Origin: Patiria miniata
Taxonomy: Eukaryota; Echinodermata; Asteroidea; Valvatida; Asterinidae
DNA: 64,000 bases
Assembly: GCF_015706575.1 (NCBI RefSeq)
Contig: NW_024037068.1
Span: 1,798,001 to 1,862,000, forward strand
Direction: 5' to 3'
This document shows, piece after piece, positions 46,721 to 57,870 of this stretch. Position numbers and translations under genes: made by a program. How positions within the stretch are numbered: position 1 is the first letter of the stretch; each line of letters opens with the position of its first letter. Under the pieces are notes generated by a model. That model was given only the letters and a program-made list of their open reading frames with translations, did no database searches and was not told where the DNA came from.

Positions 46721-46989
46721 CTCCCCAGCCACAGCCGCAGCCGATGCAGCAGCCGATGCAGCAGCCGATGCAGCAGCCGACCGTGGTCCAAGTCACTGTG
46801 CCAGCCCAGACCACTTCCCATATAGTAACCGTGGGTAACTGTCCCGTCTGCCACATCGGCAACATGAGGGAGGAGTTCTCGGCAGTCGGCATCGTACTGG
46901 CCGTCCTCTTCTTCCCGCTCGGTGTGATCTGCTGCCTTATGATGACCGAGAAGGTCTGCCCTCACTGCGGGGCGCGCTTCGGCGCGTAA
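46721..46989 (+). CDS. BRI3-like membrane protein, exon 2 (copy 1)
   Basis: The acceptor TTTTTTCCTCATCAG ends at 46720. The exon enters in phase 1 and ends with TAA at 46987-46989. It encodes a Pro/Gln/Met-rich start with three extra QQPM repeats compared with copy 2, then VTVPAQTTSHIVTVGN, a CPVC motif, a hydrophobic segment (AVGIVLAVLFFPLGVICCLM) and CPHCGARFG. CPVC...hydrophobic...CPHCG is the signature of brain protein I3 (BRI3), related to LITAF zinc-ribbon membrane proteins. These sit on endosomal/lysosomal membranes with the hydrophobic segment embedded between paired Cys that bind zinc. AATAAA at 47216-47221 is the poly(A) signal. A first exon equivalent to 54096-54174 was not found upstream and may lie in the gap. 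Confidence 0.85.
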
Positions 46990-47139
46990 ACAGGTGCACC
47001 GGTACAGCCAAGAACGGGAGACACAGTGGAAAAACCTCGAGATTTTTATGTCTGTCACGGCAATTAAGGTTTATAAAAGTTTATAGGCCAACATAGCTTT
47101 CCCTAGGCCTACTCCTTTAAAATTAGCAGCATCAGCCTA

Positions 47140-47156
47140 GCAGCAACAACAACAGC

Positions 47157-47188
<32 letters not shown>

Positions 47189-47190
47189 CT
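47140..47190. repeat. CAA microsatellite in 3' UTR (copy 1)
   Basis: AACAACAACAACAACAACAA, about 15 units, in the 3' UTR. Copy 2 has a diverged CAA/CCACAA-rich stretch at 57690-57870 in the same place. Confidence 0.9.
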
Positions 47191-48599
47191 TTCAGTACGA
47201 AATATTTCATGTGTGAATAAATTTGGATACTAATTTTCGGTCACTGTTTCTTAATGCTTTGGTTATATATGAAGTGAGCTAATGTTGGTCACTATGGTCT
47301 TTGCTGTTACAAGGTACATACGAAATATCAGTTTACAAAATACACGATACTAGGCCTAAAATATGCAGTAGCTAGTTGTAAGTATACAAGTTTATATATT
47401 ATTGAGAGACCGACAAAAAAAGAAGCCTATATACGGATGATTTCACATTCAGAAAGGGCCCTCAACAAGTTCACGGAAACACACAAAGGACCAAGCAAAA
47501 ACGGCTAGTTCCCAACAGCAGAACCACATTAGGCATACATCGTCTTACACACCACAAGCCTATGAAACGAATTTAGTGGAGGGAGCATTACTCATGCGAC
47601 ACTGTCTTTGTTGAAATATCGAGCTATACACGATCTTTCTAGGCTGTAATTTGAGGACGCTACTGTCCCCTTTTCACACAGAAAAAAATAATTGTGAAAT
47701 TGTTCTTTTTCTAGCCATACAAAAAGTTAGTCACTTTTGAATGGGACATCAAACGAAAAGATCGGCCAACGTTTTGTAATGAAACAGTTAATTATTTCGA
47801 GAAAAATTGAAAAATCAACATGTCAAGGAGCAGGGTTCGTTTTTTCTTTTTCTTTTCTTTTTAATATATTTCAGGCTTTTTACGGTCCCTTTATCACATT
47901 TCACGCTTGTATAAAAGCTGTGTTGTTTCATGCTTCTTAATTGTATCTGTAATAAGCACCGCTCTGAAAGATAAAGCTTAAGGTTTTGATATATATATGT
48001 TTCCATAAAACATTTTGTTATTTCCAAACGACATATTTCACAAAAATTATTCTTGTTGTACTGAAAATAACGGATTTGCAGGATCGCTGTAAGGCTCCAT
48101 CTTTTTTATATCTTTGTTTTTATTTAAGAATTAGCTGCGATTTAAATAAAGGCATATAGGATCACATGCATTTATCCAAAAAGTAACCTACCGAATTACC
48201 ATCAAAAGGCTCAGTTGGATCAAAAGATCGTACTGATACTAAACAGACTGTGAAATTATTCCGTCAGCATGGCTTGCTGTCATTTAGGAGAAATCAAGAA
48301 ATGTTAATTTCCTGCAACGATCAGTCACTTGGCTGTTTTTTTTAACTCGTTTTTGGTGATGAAAGGCTGTGCCATTTTTTCACTGTTTTCTCGAAAAATA
48401 AATTATCCACTTAGCTGAAACTTATAGTTCAGGTTTTGAACATTCTTCTTGTATTTTATGTGTTATTATTTGAAACGAAATGCATGAAAACCAAACGATC
48501 CTATATGCCTTTAACAAAATACAATAACAACCTCAAGTTTAACAAGAGGGTGCCATTTTGTTTTCACATAAACTTGTTTTACAGAACTCAATGATTTGA

Positions 48600-48690
48600 A
48601 ATAAAACGGTACTTTACTAGAAATAAAATGGTTACTTTACTAGAAATAAAACAGTTACTTTTACTAGAAATAAAACGGTTACTTTACGGT
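48600..48690. repeat. Short tandem repeat (TTACTTTACTAGAAATAAAA)
   Basis: About 3.5 units of 23-26 bp. Copy 2 of the block has fewer units at 58903-58970. A TA dinucleotide run (48843-48871) follows in copy 1. Confidence 0.85.
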
Positions 48691-50412
48691 TATATTTTAA
48701 TAGCCCTTTTTTCTTAAGCTTTGGATACATTTTGTATTAATGACAAAAGGCATTAAGGACCGCACTAAATATCCATTAAAGGTATCGAACATGTAAACGC
48801 TTTCCGGCATGTTTTTTGGCGTGAACATAGTATGCTTTTAGGTTATATATATATATATATATATATATAAACAAATTCAAATGCTTTATATAAAACCTTT
48901 TGGTTCAAAATACAATGAAGTACCATTTAATAGAAAACTGATGAGATTAGATGCTATTATGTCATAGATGTATGTCGGAAAGATTTCAGTTGTGGGAAGG
49001 ATTTGAAATAGCAATGCATTAAGTCAAGTTAAAGCAAAAGGACGAAATTCGGTATTCGATAAAAACACTTTATCACCTAAAATGAGTGGCAAAATTTAGC
49101 TGGTGCACTTTACTGCAGGTACATAGGATCATTTGCTTTTTGTGTAGTTTTTTCTCTTCGTTTGAAGCAACAAAATTGCTCGACATATTAAAAAGTGTCA
49201 TGCATAACAACTAACTATAAGTTTCAGCTCATTGGATACTATACATTTTGAGAAAACAGAGAAAACGCAAGAAGACTTTTTGAGGTCTTGTATCTGGATT
49301 CCGTTGCTATTAACGCATGCAACAAAGATCTGTGCCCAAGGCGCACTGTCTCAAACCACCTTCAATCATTGTTTTCTTTCGAAGGATGCCATATCAGGCG
49401 GAATAATTTCACAGGGTACCTGGTACCGGTCCTATCGTCACTTTGAGTGAGCATTTGCTTCGTTGAATTGTATCGTACGCTTCCGGGTAACTGCAAATCT
49501 TCCTACGTGCCTCTAAACTTAAGGGCTAAAAATGTCCAATTATGTAACACAGTGTATTTGTGTACACGTTATTATTTGTCCTTTTCTATATTTTATAATT
49601 TTGTACACAGAATTTAAAGGAGTTATATTTACTTTTTCAATAAAACATGCAAGTACCTAAACCTTTTGTCAGTAATCTTTGTTGTTCATCAATCCCTTTA
49701 AAGAAACAAGAGGAGTGTTATTAAAGGAATAAGTGTGTGCCTGGCCGGCTTTAAACACTCTATTTAAGACCGGTTGGAGTCTGTATGCTGATAATTACTC
49801 AAGCCGAAGGCATGGGTAATTATCAGCATCCAGACTCCAACTGATTTTATACATAGTGTCTAATACCGGCCAAGCATATATTTATTCCCATTCATAAATA
49901 CCTTTTCTGTAAAAAAAAAAAAATCTAAAGTTTTCGGTCCAAAAGTAAAAGCAAGTCAAAAAGTTTAAATTTCCAACGATTTTGTTCAATAAGTTTACTT
50001 CATATTTTTCATAACACCCCTTTAGCTATATTATGGTATGTCCCTGTCGTAAACAACCCCTTATATGGAGATTGGCGCTCGCGCGTCGCGCGTATTCCGC
50101 GATGTGGCTTAGAACGCAGCTGTGCCGGTGTAGTGTAATATATGAGTATACAATTATTGAGTGGCTTAGAGGGAAATGTGAGGAATATAAGCGCAAGGTA
50201 AAATCTGGAATTTTCCAGTTCACTAGGCGAAGCCGAGTTGTTGAAGCCAAGGTGTGCCTTCTTTCAGCAAAACGAAAACAATTCACACACATCCCTATAT
50301 AAGATTTGTTTTCGTTTTGCTGAAAACCACATCTGGAAGGAGTATGGGCTCCGTGAGCCAACACATTAGAGGGCTCGTTTTTACCTCTTTTGAGAGCCCC
50401 TTGGATATGACA

Positions 50413-53387
50413 CCGAGTGTGCGTGATGTACTGGCTCGCGCGCGTACGACTTCATTAACCTGAACATCACAAATGTTCCCGTTCCGTCATGGACGCTCTA
50501 TGCACAGTCAATCCGTTAGAAAGTACAACTAAGTGGATAATCTGCTGACCCTCTGGGACCAGCAAAGTGAAAGTTAGCGCGCCAAGGTGAGACTGTTACA
50601 AGTCTATTTCTTAAGCGACAGTCATTGAGTGAGTAAACTGAGTCAGTCAGTCATTTAGTTATTCAGGCAGTAAGGTACAAAAAGGACCAGTAAATATAAC
50701 CAAAGAGCAGGGTGTTATCAATACACGCAAGATATGTTTATGAAGGTGGGACAATTTCCTAGTACACGTTTATGCAAAAGCATATAGCAAGAGTGTAATC
50801 CAATGCATATACATAAGCCGCTGCACAATGCAAGTATTGATCGAAACCGCTGTCTTTTGTAGTCCGCCTCGGTACATTTCACGAGAACAGACGAAAAAAA
50901 TTATTCCCGATGCAAAATATGAATAGAGTGAAGGCATGATATACAGACTTGTCATGGAATAGTGCAATGTTAACTTTGCACAATTCAGGCTAGCATAAAT
51001 AATTCACTTGCACGCATCTCGTCAATTGAACACGATATAAGGAACGCATCTTACCGAGGACGGCAACAAGCTACAGCCCACTACCAGCCGTTGCATGGAA
51101 TTCGTAAGTAAACGTTACAAAATTGACAGAACCAGAAAGAGTGTTTGTGAAGATTTGTTTAGAATTTAATTGGAACAAAATTCGGAAAGTAAACGCTAGT
51201 GAATATTGCCGATGACTACGCTATAGTGGATGTGACTTGCAGTTTCTGACACGATTTCTTTTGTAAAATCTGATATATGAAAATCACATCAACTAACCCA
51301 ACTGCCCGCTCCATTTTAAAGAACAATATATATTGTGAAGGCTTTCGCCCCTTTTGTCGTTAGGAAATTATTCTGAGACTATACATGCATGTATGCTGTG
51401 CGGCAAGGCATTTGTTTTATTGCGCCATTTTCCTCATGTGAATCCGAAATTAACAGGGAAAATCAAATCTGGCTTTATCACTCTTATAAATGGTGACTTT
51501 AAAGTGGCCGTGTGCCTGTTGGCAACATTCCGGCATGACGTCACGGGGCAGATGTTTTATCTCTGCATCTGAAGGATGGATTCAGGCAATAAATATGTGA
51601 TTGGCCGGTTTTAAACATGTTTAAGGCCGGTTTGGCGTCCGGTTTCAAACACTATGTTTACAGATCGGTTTGGCATCTGGACGCTGACGATGACCTGCGA
51701 GCCAAAGACGATGGTCAAGAAGTCAAAATAAGTAAAAAAATTATAAAGTTACGACGATTTTGTTCAACAAATCTACTTCGTATTTTTCGAAACACCCCTC
51801 TAGCTATGTTATGGTATGTCCCTCTTGCTATATTGTCGTAAACAACTCCTTATAATTAAGCCGGTGTAGTGTGAAGTTAGGTCTATAAAAATACAGACTC
51901 ATTGGTAGTATTGCGCAAGCGTAATCAAGGATTGTGAACGTTCATCCATTCAAACGGTGAAAGGCACCGGATTTCATAGGAGTCCACATATCATGTGACA
52001 CTGGAAAAGTGTTGAAGACCCGCCATCCGGTGTTTTATATACCGTTTAAGACCGGCCACGTGACGGGCTCTGGACCAATAGGAATGGACAGTGTCTTAAG
52101 GTATTCATGAATATTCTTTTCTTTTATCAACGGAATGCTCTCAAAAATAGGTTAGTTTTGCCCTTTTGTACTAAAAATGACTAAGAGTGAAACTTGAGAA
52201 GAAGTCTATACTTCACTAAAAATGACGTAGTAGAGTGAAACTTGAGAAGAAGTCTATACTTCACTCCTTGCACTGAATAATAGTAATCCGTCAAGTTTTA
52301 AAAAGAAAAAATCAAAGCCAACGCTGTCGTATAACAGGCTATCCCCTGAATATACCCATTTATAATAATTACAACAACTGCAAATGATGTATATTCCCTT
52401 TAACTCTGCTCATCTTGTTTACAACACTTGGTGAGTTGTTTATTCGAGAATTATTGTACGATGAAACTGCACCCGGCACTGCGCCGATCGGTTTTCATAG
52501 CTTCATGCTTGTGTAAACAAAGGCTGGTTTGGGAATCGTCATGGCATGTGATGCGCAGTTACATACCATGTGCATAGTACAAGCACATGCAGCTGGCGGT
52601 ACTGTCTGAGCTGGGGGTACTGCCTAAACAATCATGACGACTGCTTTTGTGCATGGTCCAAGAATTACCCGCAATTCCGTTTTCTACCGTTTAGGCCTGG
52701 CTCTAATCACTTACGCGATCCCCTGACGTCTCATACGCTGACTTTAGGCAAAATAGTTAGACTTTCGCGGTCTAGTAAACAGACTGCAACTCTTAACGAA
52801 CCATCAAATGTAAAGTGAACCATCAAATGTAAAGTGAATCATCAAATGCATATTGCAAAAGATCGAATACATATACGATGAAATATCAAAATAATTAAAC
52901 ATCAAATATAATTTTATATAGCTCAAAATATCAAACAAATATTTGTAAAACATCGCTCACATGTTTGAGAAAATCGCAAATATATTGTAAAACATCACAC
53001 ATAATTATATTGAAAATCGCACAAATGTAAAACATCGCACACATATTGTGAACATAACACATAATATTGTAAAACATCGCACACATATATTAAACATCGC
53101 ACACATAACGAAAAACATCGAACACATATAGTGAACATCGCACATAAATGTGAAAGATAAAATATTGAACATCCAACATATATATTGTAAAAATTAAACA
53201 TTTCACACGCCATGGGTACCGGACGCCATTGGTGAGTGAATTGCTTGCCTTGGGGACCATCGAGAGGTTTCCGACCATGACTTCACTTTTGTGAAAGCTT
53301 TGTATTGATGGATGGCGTAAATGGAATACACAGAAAGCCTACTCGTCGTACATTAAGGTACACAGTGACGTCTCTAGTCCTGCGTGC
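50413..53387. other. Unique spacer between BRI3 blocks; repeats only
   Basis: 51595-52110 belongs to the repeat family of the 3-8 kb foldback. 52185-52265 holds a direct repeat of AGAGTGAAACTTGAGAAGAA. 52795-52850 has three copies of CATCAAATGTAAAGTGAA. 52930-53205 is a degenerate array of AAAACATCGCACACAT-like units. Open frames at 51354-51572 and 52570-52818 show no domains. Confidence 0.45.
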
Positions 53388-53818
53388 TACGGAAGCCCGT
53401 TAGGCGGGCCAGGCACCTCTTTCTCTTTAACGGCGGTGCGTTTCTCTTTCACGGTAATGCGTTTCTCTTTGACGGCAGCTAGCCTCGCTTTCATAACATG
53501 TTTCTCGCGCCCGCGACATAATTATCTCGCGGCCGTGACATACTAACTCGCGGCCGCGACGTATTAACTCGCGGCCGCGACATAATTATCTTGCGGCCTC
53601 GACATTAATAACTCGCGGCCGCCACATAATTATTTCGTGGCCGCGAGTATGTCGCGGCCGCGAGATAGTTATGTCGCGGCCGCGAGTTAGTAGGGCCTAC
53701 GTCGCGCGCGGCCACGCAGCCGCGAGTTACATGTTATGAAAGCGAGGCTAGCTGCCGTGAAAGAGAAACGCACCACCGTGAAATAGAAAGAGGTACCTGG
53801 CCCTAACGGGCTTCCGTA
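53388..53818. mobile_element. 431-bp inverted-repeat element rich in NotI sites
   Basis: TACGGAAGCCCGTTAGG at the left is mirrored by CCTAACGGGCTTCCGTA at the right. The inverted similarity continues for about 115 bp, including AGCCTCGCTTTCATAACATG. The centre is a hairpin of about 18-20-bp units carrying GCGGCCGC with ACATAATTAT or AACTC spacers, so there are several NotI sites in 200 bp. Found just upstream of BRI3 exon 1 (copy 2). Confidence 0.85.
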
Positions 53819-53870
53819 CGTTCATTGCACTCTTTTCACGCTCCGCCATTGGGGATGCACAGCCTGGATC

Positions 53871-53970
53871 TGGCAACTTTACACACACAAAAATAGCCTG
53901 TTCAATTCAGTGATCTGAACCCCGACACGGGAATCACTGGACCGGCTATATTTATTGTGTAAAGTTGCCA
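53871..53970. mobile_element. 100-bp palindrome overlapping the putative BRI3 promoter
   Basis: TGGCAACTTTACACACACAA at 53871 is mirrored by ATTGTGTAAAGTTGCCA ending at 53970. The right arm contains TATATTTA (53947-53954), about 140 bp before the BRI3 copy 2 start codon. It could serve as a TATA box; this is inference. Confidence 0.55.
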
Positions 53971-54095
53971 CATCGAGGTTCTGCATGCCCAAGGCGGAAG
54001 TGTTAAAAGAGCGATCTCGCTACACGTCCACCTAAAATACCGGCAGAGTACTTGTGAAAATTTCGACCTAGACTGCACGACCGTTTTAGGATAAA

Positions 54096-54174
54096 ATGGA
54101 GCCTCCACCAGCCTACGACCACACGAAGCAGCCGGCCTACCCGCCTGAGTACCAATCCTACCAAAACGGATACC
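54096..54174 (+). CDS. BRI3-like membrane protein, exon 1 (copy 2)
   Basis: The ATG at 54096 has a good context (AAAATGG). The exon encodes 26 residues (MEPPPAYDHTKQPAYPPEYQ then SYQNGY) plus one base, ending at TACC before a GTGATT donor. The phase-1 end matches the phase of exon 2 at 57411 and yields a Pro at the junction. A Pro/Tyr-rich N-terminus with a PPAY motif is typical of BRI3/LITAF proteins, where it can bind WW-domain ubiquitin ligases (family knowledge). The exon was too short to be found as a long open frame; it was recognised by phase and composition. Confidence 0.75.
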
Positions 54175-57100
54175 GTGATTTTTTTGTAGCTGTAACAATA
54201 TAAAAAGAGGTGATGGTCAACTGCATGCCCGACTTGCTATTCTTGTCATGTGCATAACTGTACTTTACATAACAGTCACTGGAAGTTCTGTTTCTTGCTT
54301 GTGAAAATCAATGTGTGCATAATAAGCAGTAATAAAATTTTACCAAAACCATGCATTTTATTTCATAGGCCCTACAATTCACGAGTTTTCTTTACACACA
54401 ACTCGCATAATGATAAATTTAGGTCATTATATTTGAAACCGTGGTTGACTCCTATCCATATCCCATTCCGATACATGTACGAGTAGTTATACACTGCAGA
54501 CATGCCTGTGACCTTTTTCCGCAGCAACAGAACTCTCTGCGGCATGATCCTGAAAATAAAATGGCGGCCACTGCACCGGGTTTGCTGATTATTCTTTAAA
54601 AGTCTCTTACAAGATCGAACTCTGTAAAACTTCGGCACTTCTATGAAGGTGTTGGACACAATTTGCAATGGTCCAAAATGAATCCGTCAAAATATAAAAT
54701 TCTTTGTTTGATTGTAAGTAAATAATAGGATCATGCATCCTGTGAAATGCTTGCGCGCGCCTAGAGTGGTGTCGTTTCCGAGAAAAGAGGTATTGCCATT
54801 AATTTTTGTCGCAATGGTTTTTTGATTTGGTCCTATTAGGACCAAATAGGACTAAATCATTGCGTCCTATTAGGACCAAATCATCGCGCTGTTTAATCGA
54901 AAACCTACGCTTTGCGTTGAGCAAAAAGGAGATGCACTTTCACGGTTTTCTCAAATCGTATGATATACTCAGTCGTCTGTCTAAAAGAAATGGTAATTTC
55001 AAGACAAGAGCCTCTCTTTCAAATTTCTGAACGAGCAGCAAATGGAACATAGTGGTATACCGTTGGTATACGGGTACATTTTGTTTTTACATTTCTTTGG
55101 TCCCTTTATGTGCATAATAGTTTTTATTATAACATTCTATATCAAAAGTCATTTTGTTTTACAACTTAAGTGGTTTGCTAGTCTTGTATTTGCTTCTGTG
55201 TGAACTTTCGTCCGGTTTTAGTCGTCACTTCAAGGAAGTGACTTGAATGTTATGGCTACGAAGCTGTATTGGGGTCGACATAGTGAAGTTTCCCCATCTT
55301 GCTTCCGCTATTCCGAAAGTACGACTTATAACTCGTACGTCCGACTTGTAACTCGTACGTACGACTTGTAACTCTTCCGTACGCCTTATAACTCTGGCTG
55401 CATATAAAACAGTTGAATAGAGCTACAATCCTGGCCAAATCTCGCTGGGCCCTCAACCCCCCAGCCCCCGCTCAATGTTGTCTCTCATTGCGCGGTGTGC
55501 TCCATCCGCTGGAGAGAACAACATTGATCGGGGGAGCGGGGGAATTGGTGACCGTTGGAGGCTAAGGTTATTTCCAAGTGTCTCAACCAATTTGGCCGGG
55601 ATTGTAGGTCTAGGTCTGCGCCCGTTGAAAATACGCGGGGACTCGCTGACAATAGACGTAGTCGTAGCTCTGGAAGCGCGTTCCGGACACGGCCTCATAC
55701 TACTTCAAAAATATAAGCCGCACGTACGCCTTATAACTCGTGCGCACGCCTTATAACTCGTACGTACGCCTTATCACTCGTGCGCACGCCTCATAACGCG
55801 TGCGTACGCCTTATTACTCATAGTACGCATTAACTCGTACGTACGCCTAGTAAAGAGTAACCTTTATGAAAATGAAAAGCATTTTCTAAAACGTTGGAGA
55901 GATTTCCAATTGGAGCTCCTGTGACCAATTTCATGTCGCTTTTAACTGCAAACTTTCTAGGCACATAAAATTACCGGCCTTTAAAAGAAAAATAGGTTAA
56001 TATAATATGCCACAGCGTCGCTTTCTCGCGTGATCTATGTATTTTTGTGTCTCCTAAACGAGGTCATTTGGGGGACACTTACCAGTCCTTAATTCTGTAT
56101 GACCGTGTGAAAGTTTATGAAAGCAAGTATATAACTTCTACATGCTTTCATGGATTTTGATGAAACTGTAGCAGTGACCCTTGGGCTGGACGACACAATT
56201 CTTCATCGGATTACTGAGGTCAAAGTCATGTTGGGTCATTGTTATAGGCCTAATGCTTCAAATGTTTCTGTGTCTACAGAATTTGATAGATTTCAGTGTA
56301 GCTTGGATGGAGTGATCCTTGGATGGGGGTTCATGACAACTCTTCCGAACATGGAGCTTGAAAGGTCATCTAAGGGTCATTTAAGGTCGTTGTATAAATT
56401 GCAAAAAAGAAATGCCTTTTTCTTTTGTAAGAACACAAAACATATAGGGATTGAACGCGAAAAAAGGCGACACTTGCGATTCGCGGATTACCTTGTTATA
56501 TAGGGACCATTAAAATTGGTGCGAGTACTGGATACGTATGTAGCTCGGTAAATTGCTTGCTAATTCACCGTTTGGGATGTTATTTCACCAAATCCACAAG
56601 TACATATCTCATCATTTTGATGTAAAATGCACATGGTCCGTGACATGTCGATACTGCCCCTAGTTTACCAAAAGTTAGTCCGCAGTTTGTTTGCGATGCA
56701 GTACACATCTATAAAGGGGTACATGCAAGCTAGACTGGTTGCCTGGCCTTGCAATTTCTCGACGTGCATAAACAGCTGCTCAGTTTAATTAAGTGGGTCA
56801 GGGAAAGAAAACAAAGGAACATGATTGTTTTCCTAGTTTTTTTTTTCCTCAGCATACCGACAAAAAACTTCAAACAAGTCAGTGTAACAATACTTGCTAT
56901 AATATGCTAACCCCCAAATCCTTCTATTTGTGAAAACTGCAGCAAAACGTTGTATAGCCTATTCCCTTTAACAAGCAGACTTTCAAAACCGAGCCCCATA
57001 CGCATCCCGTATGCGTACCATTTTAATGCGGGCCATAAGAAATCGTACGCGTACGGGATACGTATGCGGATCGGAAAAGAAAGTCGCGTAACAATGTTTT

Positions 57101-57410
57101 TTAATCTAGCACACTATCGGACATGTACATCTCACATCGAGGTATTGGAATGTATTAAAGTCCGGTGAAAATATCGGTCCCTTTTTCCAAGCGCATACGT
57201 ATCCCCTATGCGTACCATAATTCATCCTAACTGATTTGTTAATTTTATTAGGTATGACAAGTTCTCCACTGATTTTTTTTTGTAGAACAGAAAGTTGCAA
57301 AGCAGTATTATCGCCATGATTTTGGACGCTTTCCCCATAGAGCCCACCCGAACCCTTCTTTAGGCTGTATACTTCTTTTTTTTAAATATATTTCTCCTTT
57401 TCCTCATCAG
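54175..57410 (+). other. BRI3 copy 2 intron
   Basis: About 3.2 kb. It holds a CGTACGCCTTATAACTCGT-type minisatellite in two blocks (55316-55398 and 55718-55852), a hairpin near 54830-54890 (GGTCCTATTAGGACC), and a 117-codon frame at 56150-56503 with no recognised domain. The last about 235 bp belong to the duplicated block. It ends in TTTTCCTCATCAG. Confidence 0.65.
55316..55852. repeat. Split minisatellite
   Basis: Units of about 20 bp (GTACGACTTGTAACTCGTAC and GTACGCCTTATAACTCGTGC) occur at 55316-55398 and again in the same orientation at 55718-55852. The 320 bp between them contains an inverted repeat (CTCAATGTTGTCTCTC and GAGAGAACAACATTGA near 55470-55530). Confidence 0.75.
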
Positions 57411-57661
57411 CTCCCCAGCCCCAGCCGCAGCCGATGCAGCAGCCTCCCATGGTCCAAGTCACTGTGCCAGCCCAGACCACTTCCCAGATAGTAACCGTGG
57501 GTGACTGTCCCGTCTGCCACATCGGCAACGTGAGGACGCAGTGCGGGTGCTCACCACTCGCCATCTTACTTGCCATTCTCTTGCTCCCGCTCGGGCTGAT
57601 CTTCTGCTTTTGGAGTACCGAGAGGGTCTGCTCTCACTGCGGGGCGCGCTTTGGCAAGTAA
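57411..57661 (+). CDS. BRI3-like membrane protein, exon 2 (copy 2)
   Basis: The acceptor TCCTTTTCCTCATCAG ends at 57410; stop TAA at 57659-57661. With exon 1 the protein is about 109 residues, close to vertebrate BRI3 (about 125). Order: Pro/Gln/Met linker, VTVPAQTTSQIVTVGD, CPVC, a hydrophobic segment (LAILLAILLLPLGLIFCFW), CSHCGARFG. Before and after the hydrophobic segment the DNA is almost identical to copy 1, while the segment itself and the residues just before it (VRTQCGCSP against MREEFSAVG) differ strongly and add extra Cys. AATAAA at 57902-57907 is the poly(A) signal. Function inferred from family: endolysosomal membrane protein with a zinc-binding Cys fold. Confidence 0.88.
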
Positions 57662-57689
57662 CCAAGTGCACCGGTGTAGCCAACAACGA

Positions 57690-57870
57690 TGGCCACAAGC
57701 CAACAACGACTACGACAACAACCATAACCGCTACAAGCCACCACAACCCCCACGAACCACCAACGCTGCAATGACCCCAACCACTACGAAGCACAACAAC
57801 CGCAAACCACAACAACTACAACCGCTGCAAACCACAACAACCACAACCACTGCAAACAACGACGACGACA
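57690..57870. repeat. CAA/CCACAA-rich 3' UTR repeat (copy 2)
   Basis: Irregular ACAACAACC and CCACAAC units, counterpart of the pure CAA array in copy 1. Open frames across it encode Thr/Asn/Pro repeats and are not genes. Confidence 0.75.

Larger units (their letters stand above)
46475..50412. repeat. BRI3 tandem duplication block, copy 1
   Basis: Aligns with 57175-60621: for example 47400-47465 with 58138-58204, 48600-48690 with 58903-58970, and 49680-50410 with 59900-60620. Copy 1 has about 650 bp (about 47805-48455) that copy 2 lacks, containing sequence related to the 8.5-8.7 kb repeat. Both copies diverge abruptly after GAGAGCCCCTTGGATA. Confidence 0.88.

Noticed and set aside
56150..56503. 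117-codon frame in the BRI3 intron
   Set aside because: No recognised domain, no repeat of it elsewhere in the window, no nearby splice-consistent exons; likely chance, though not excluded.
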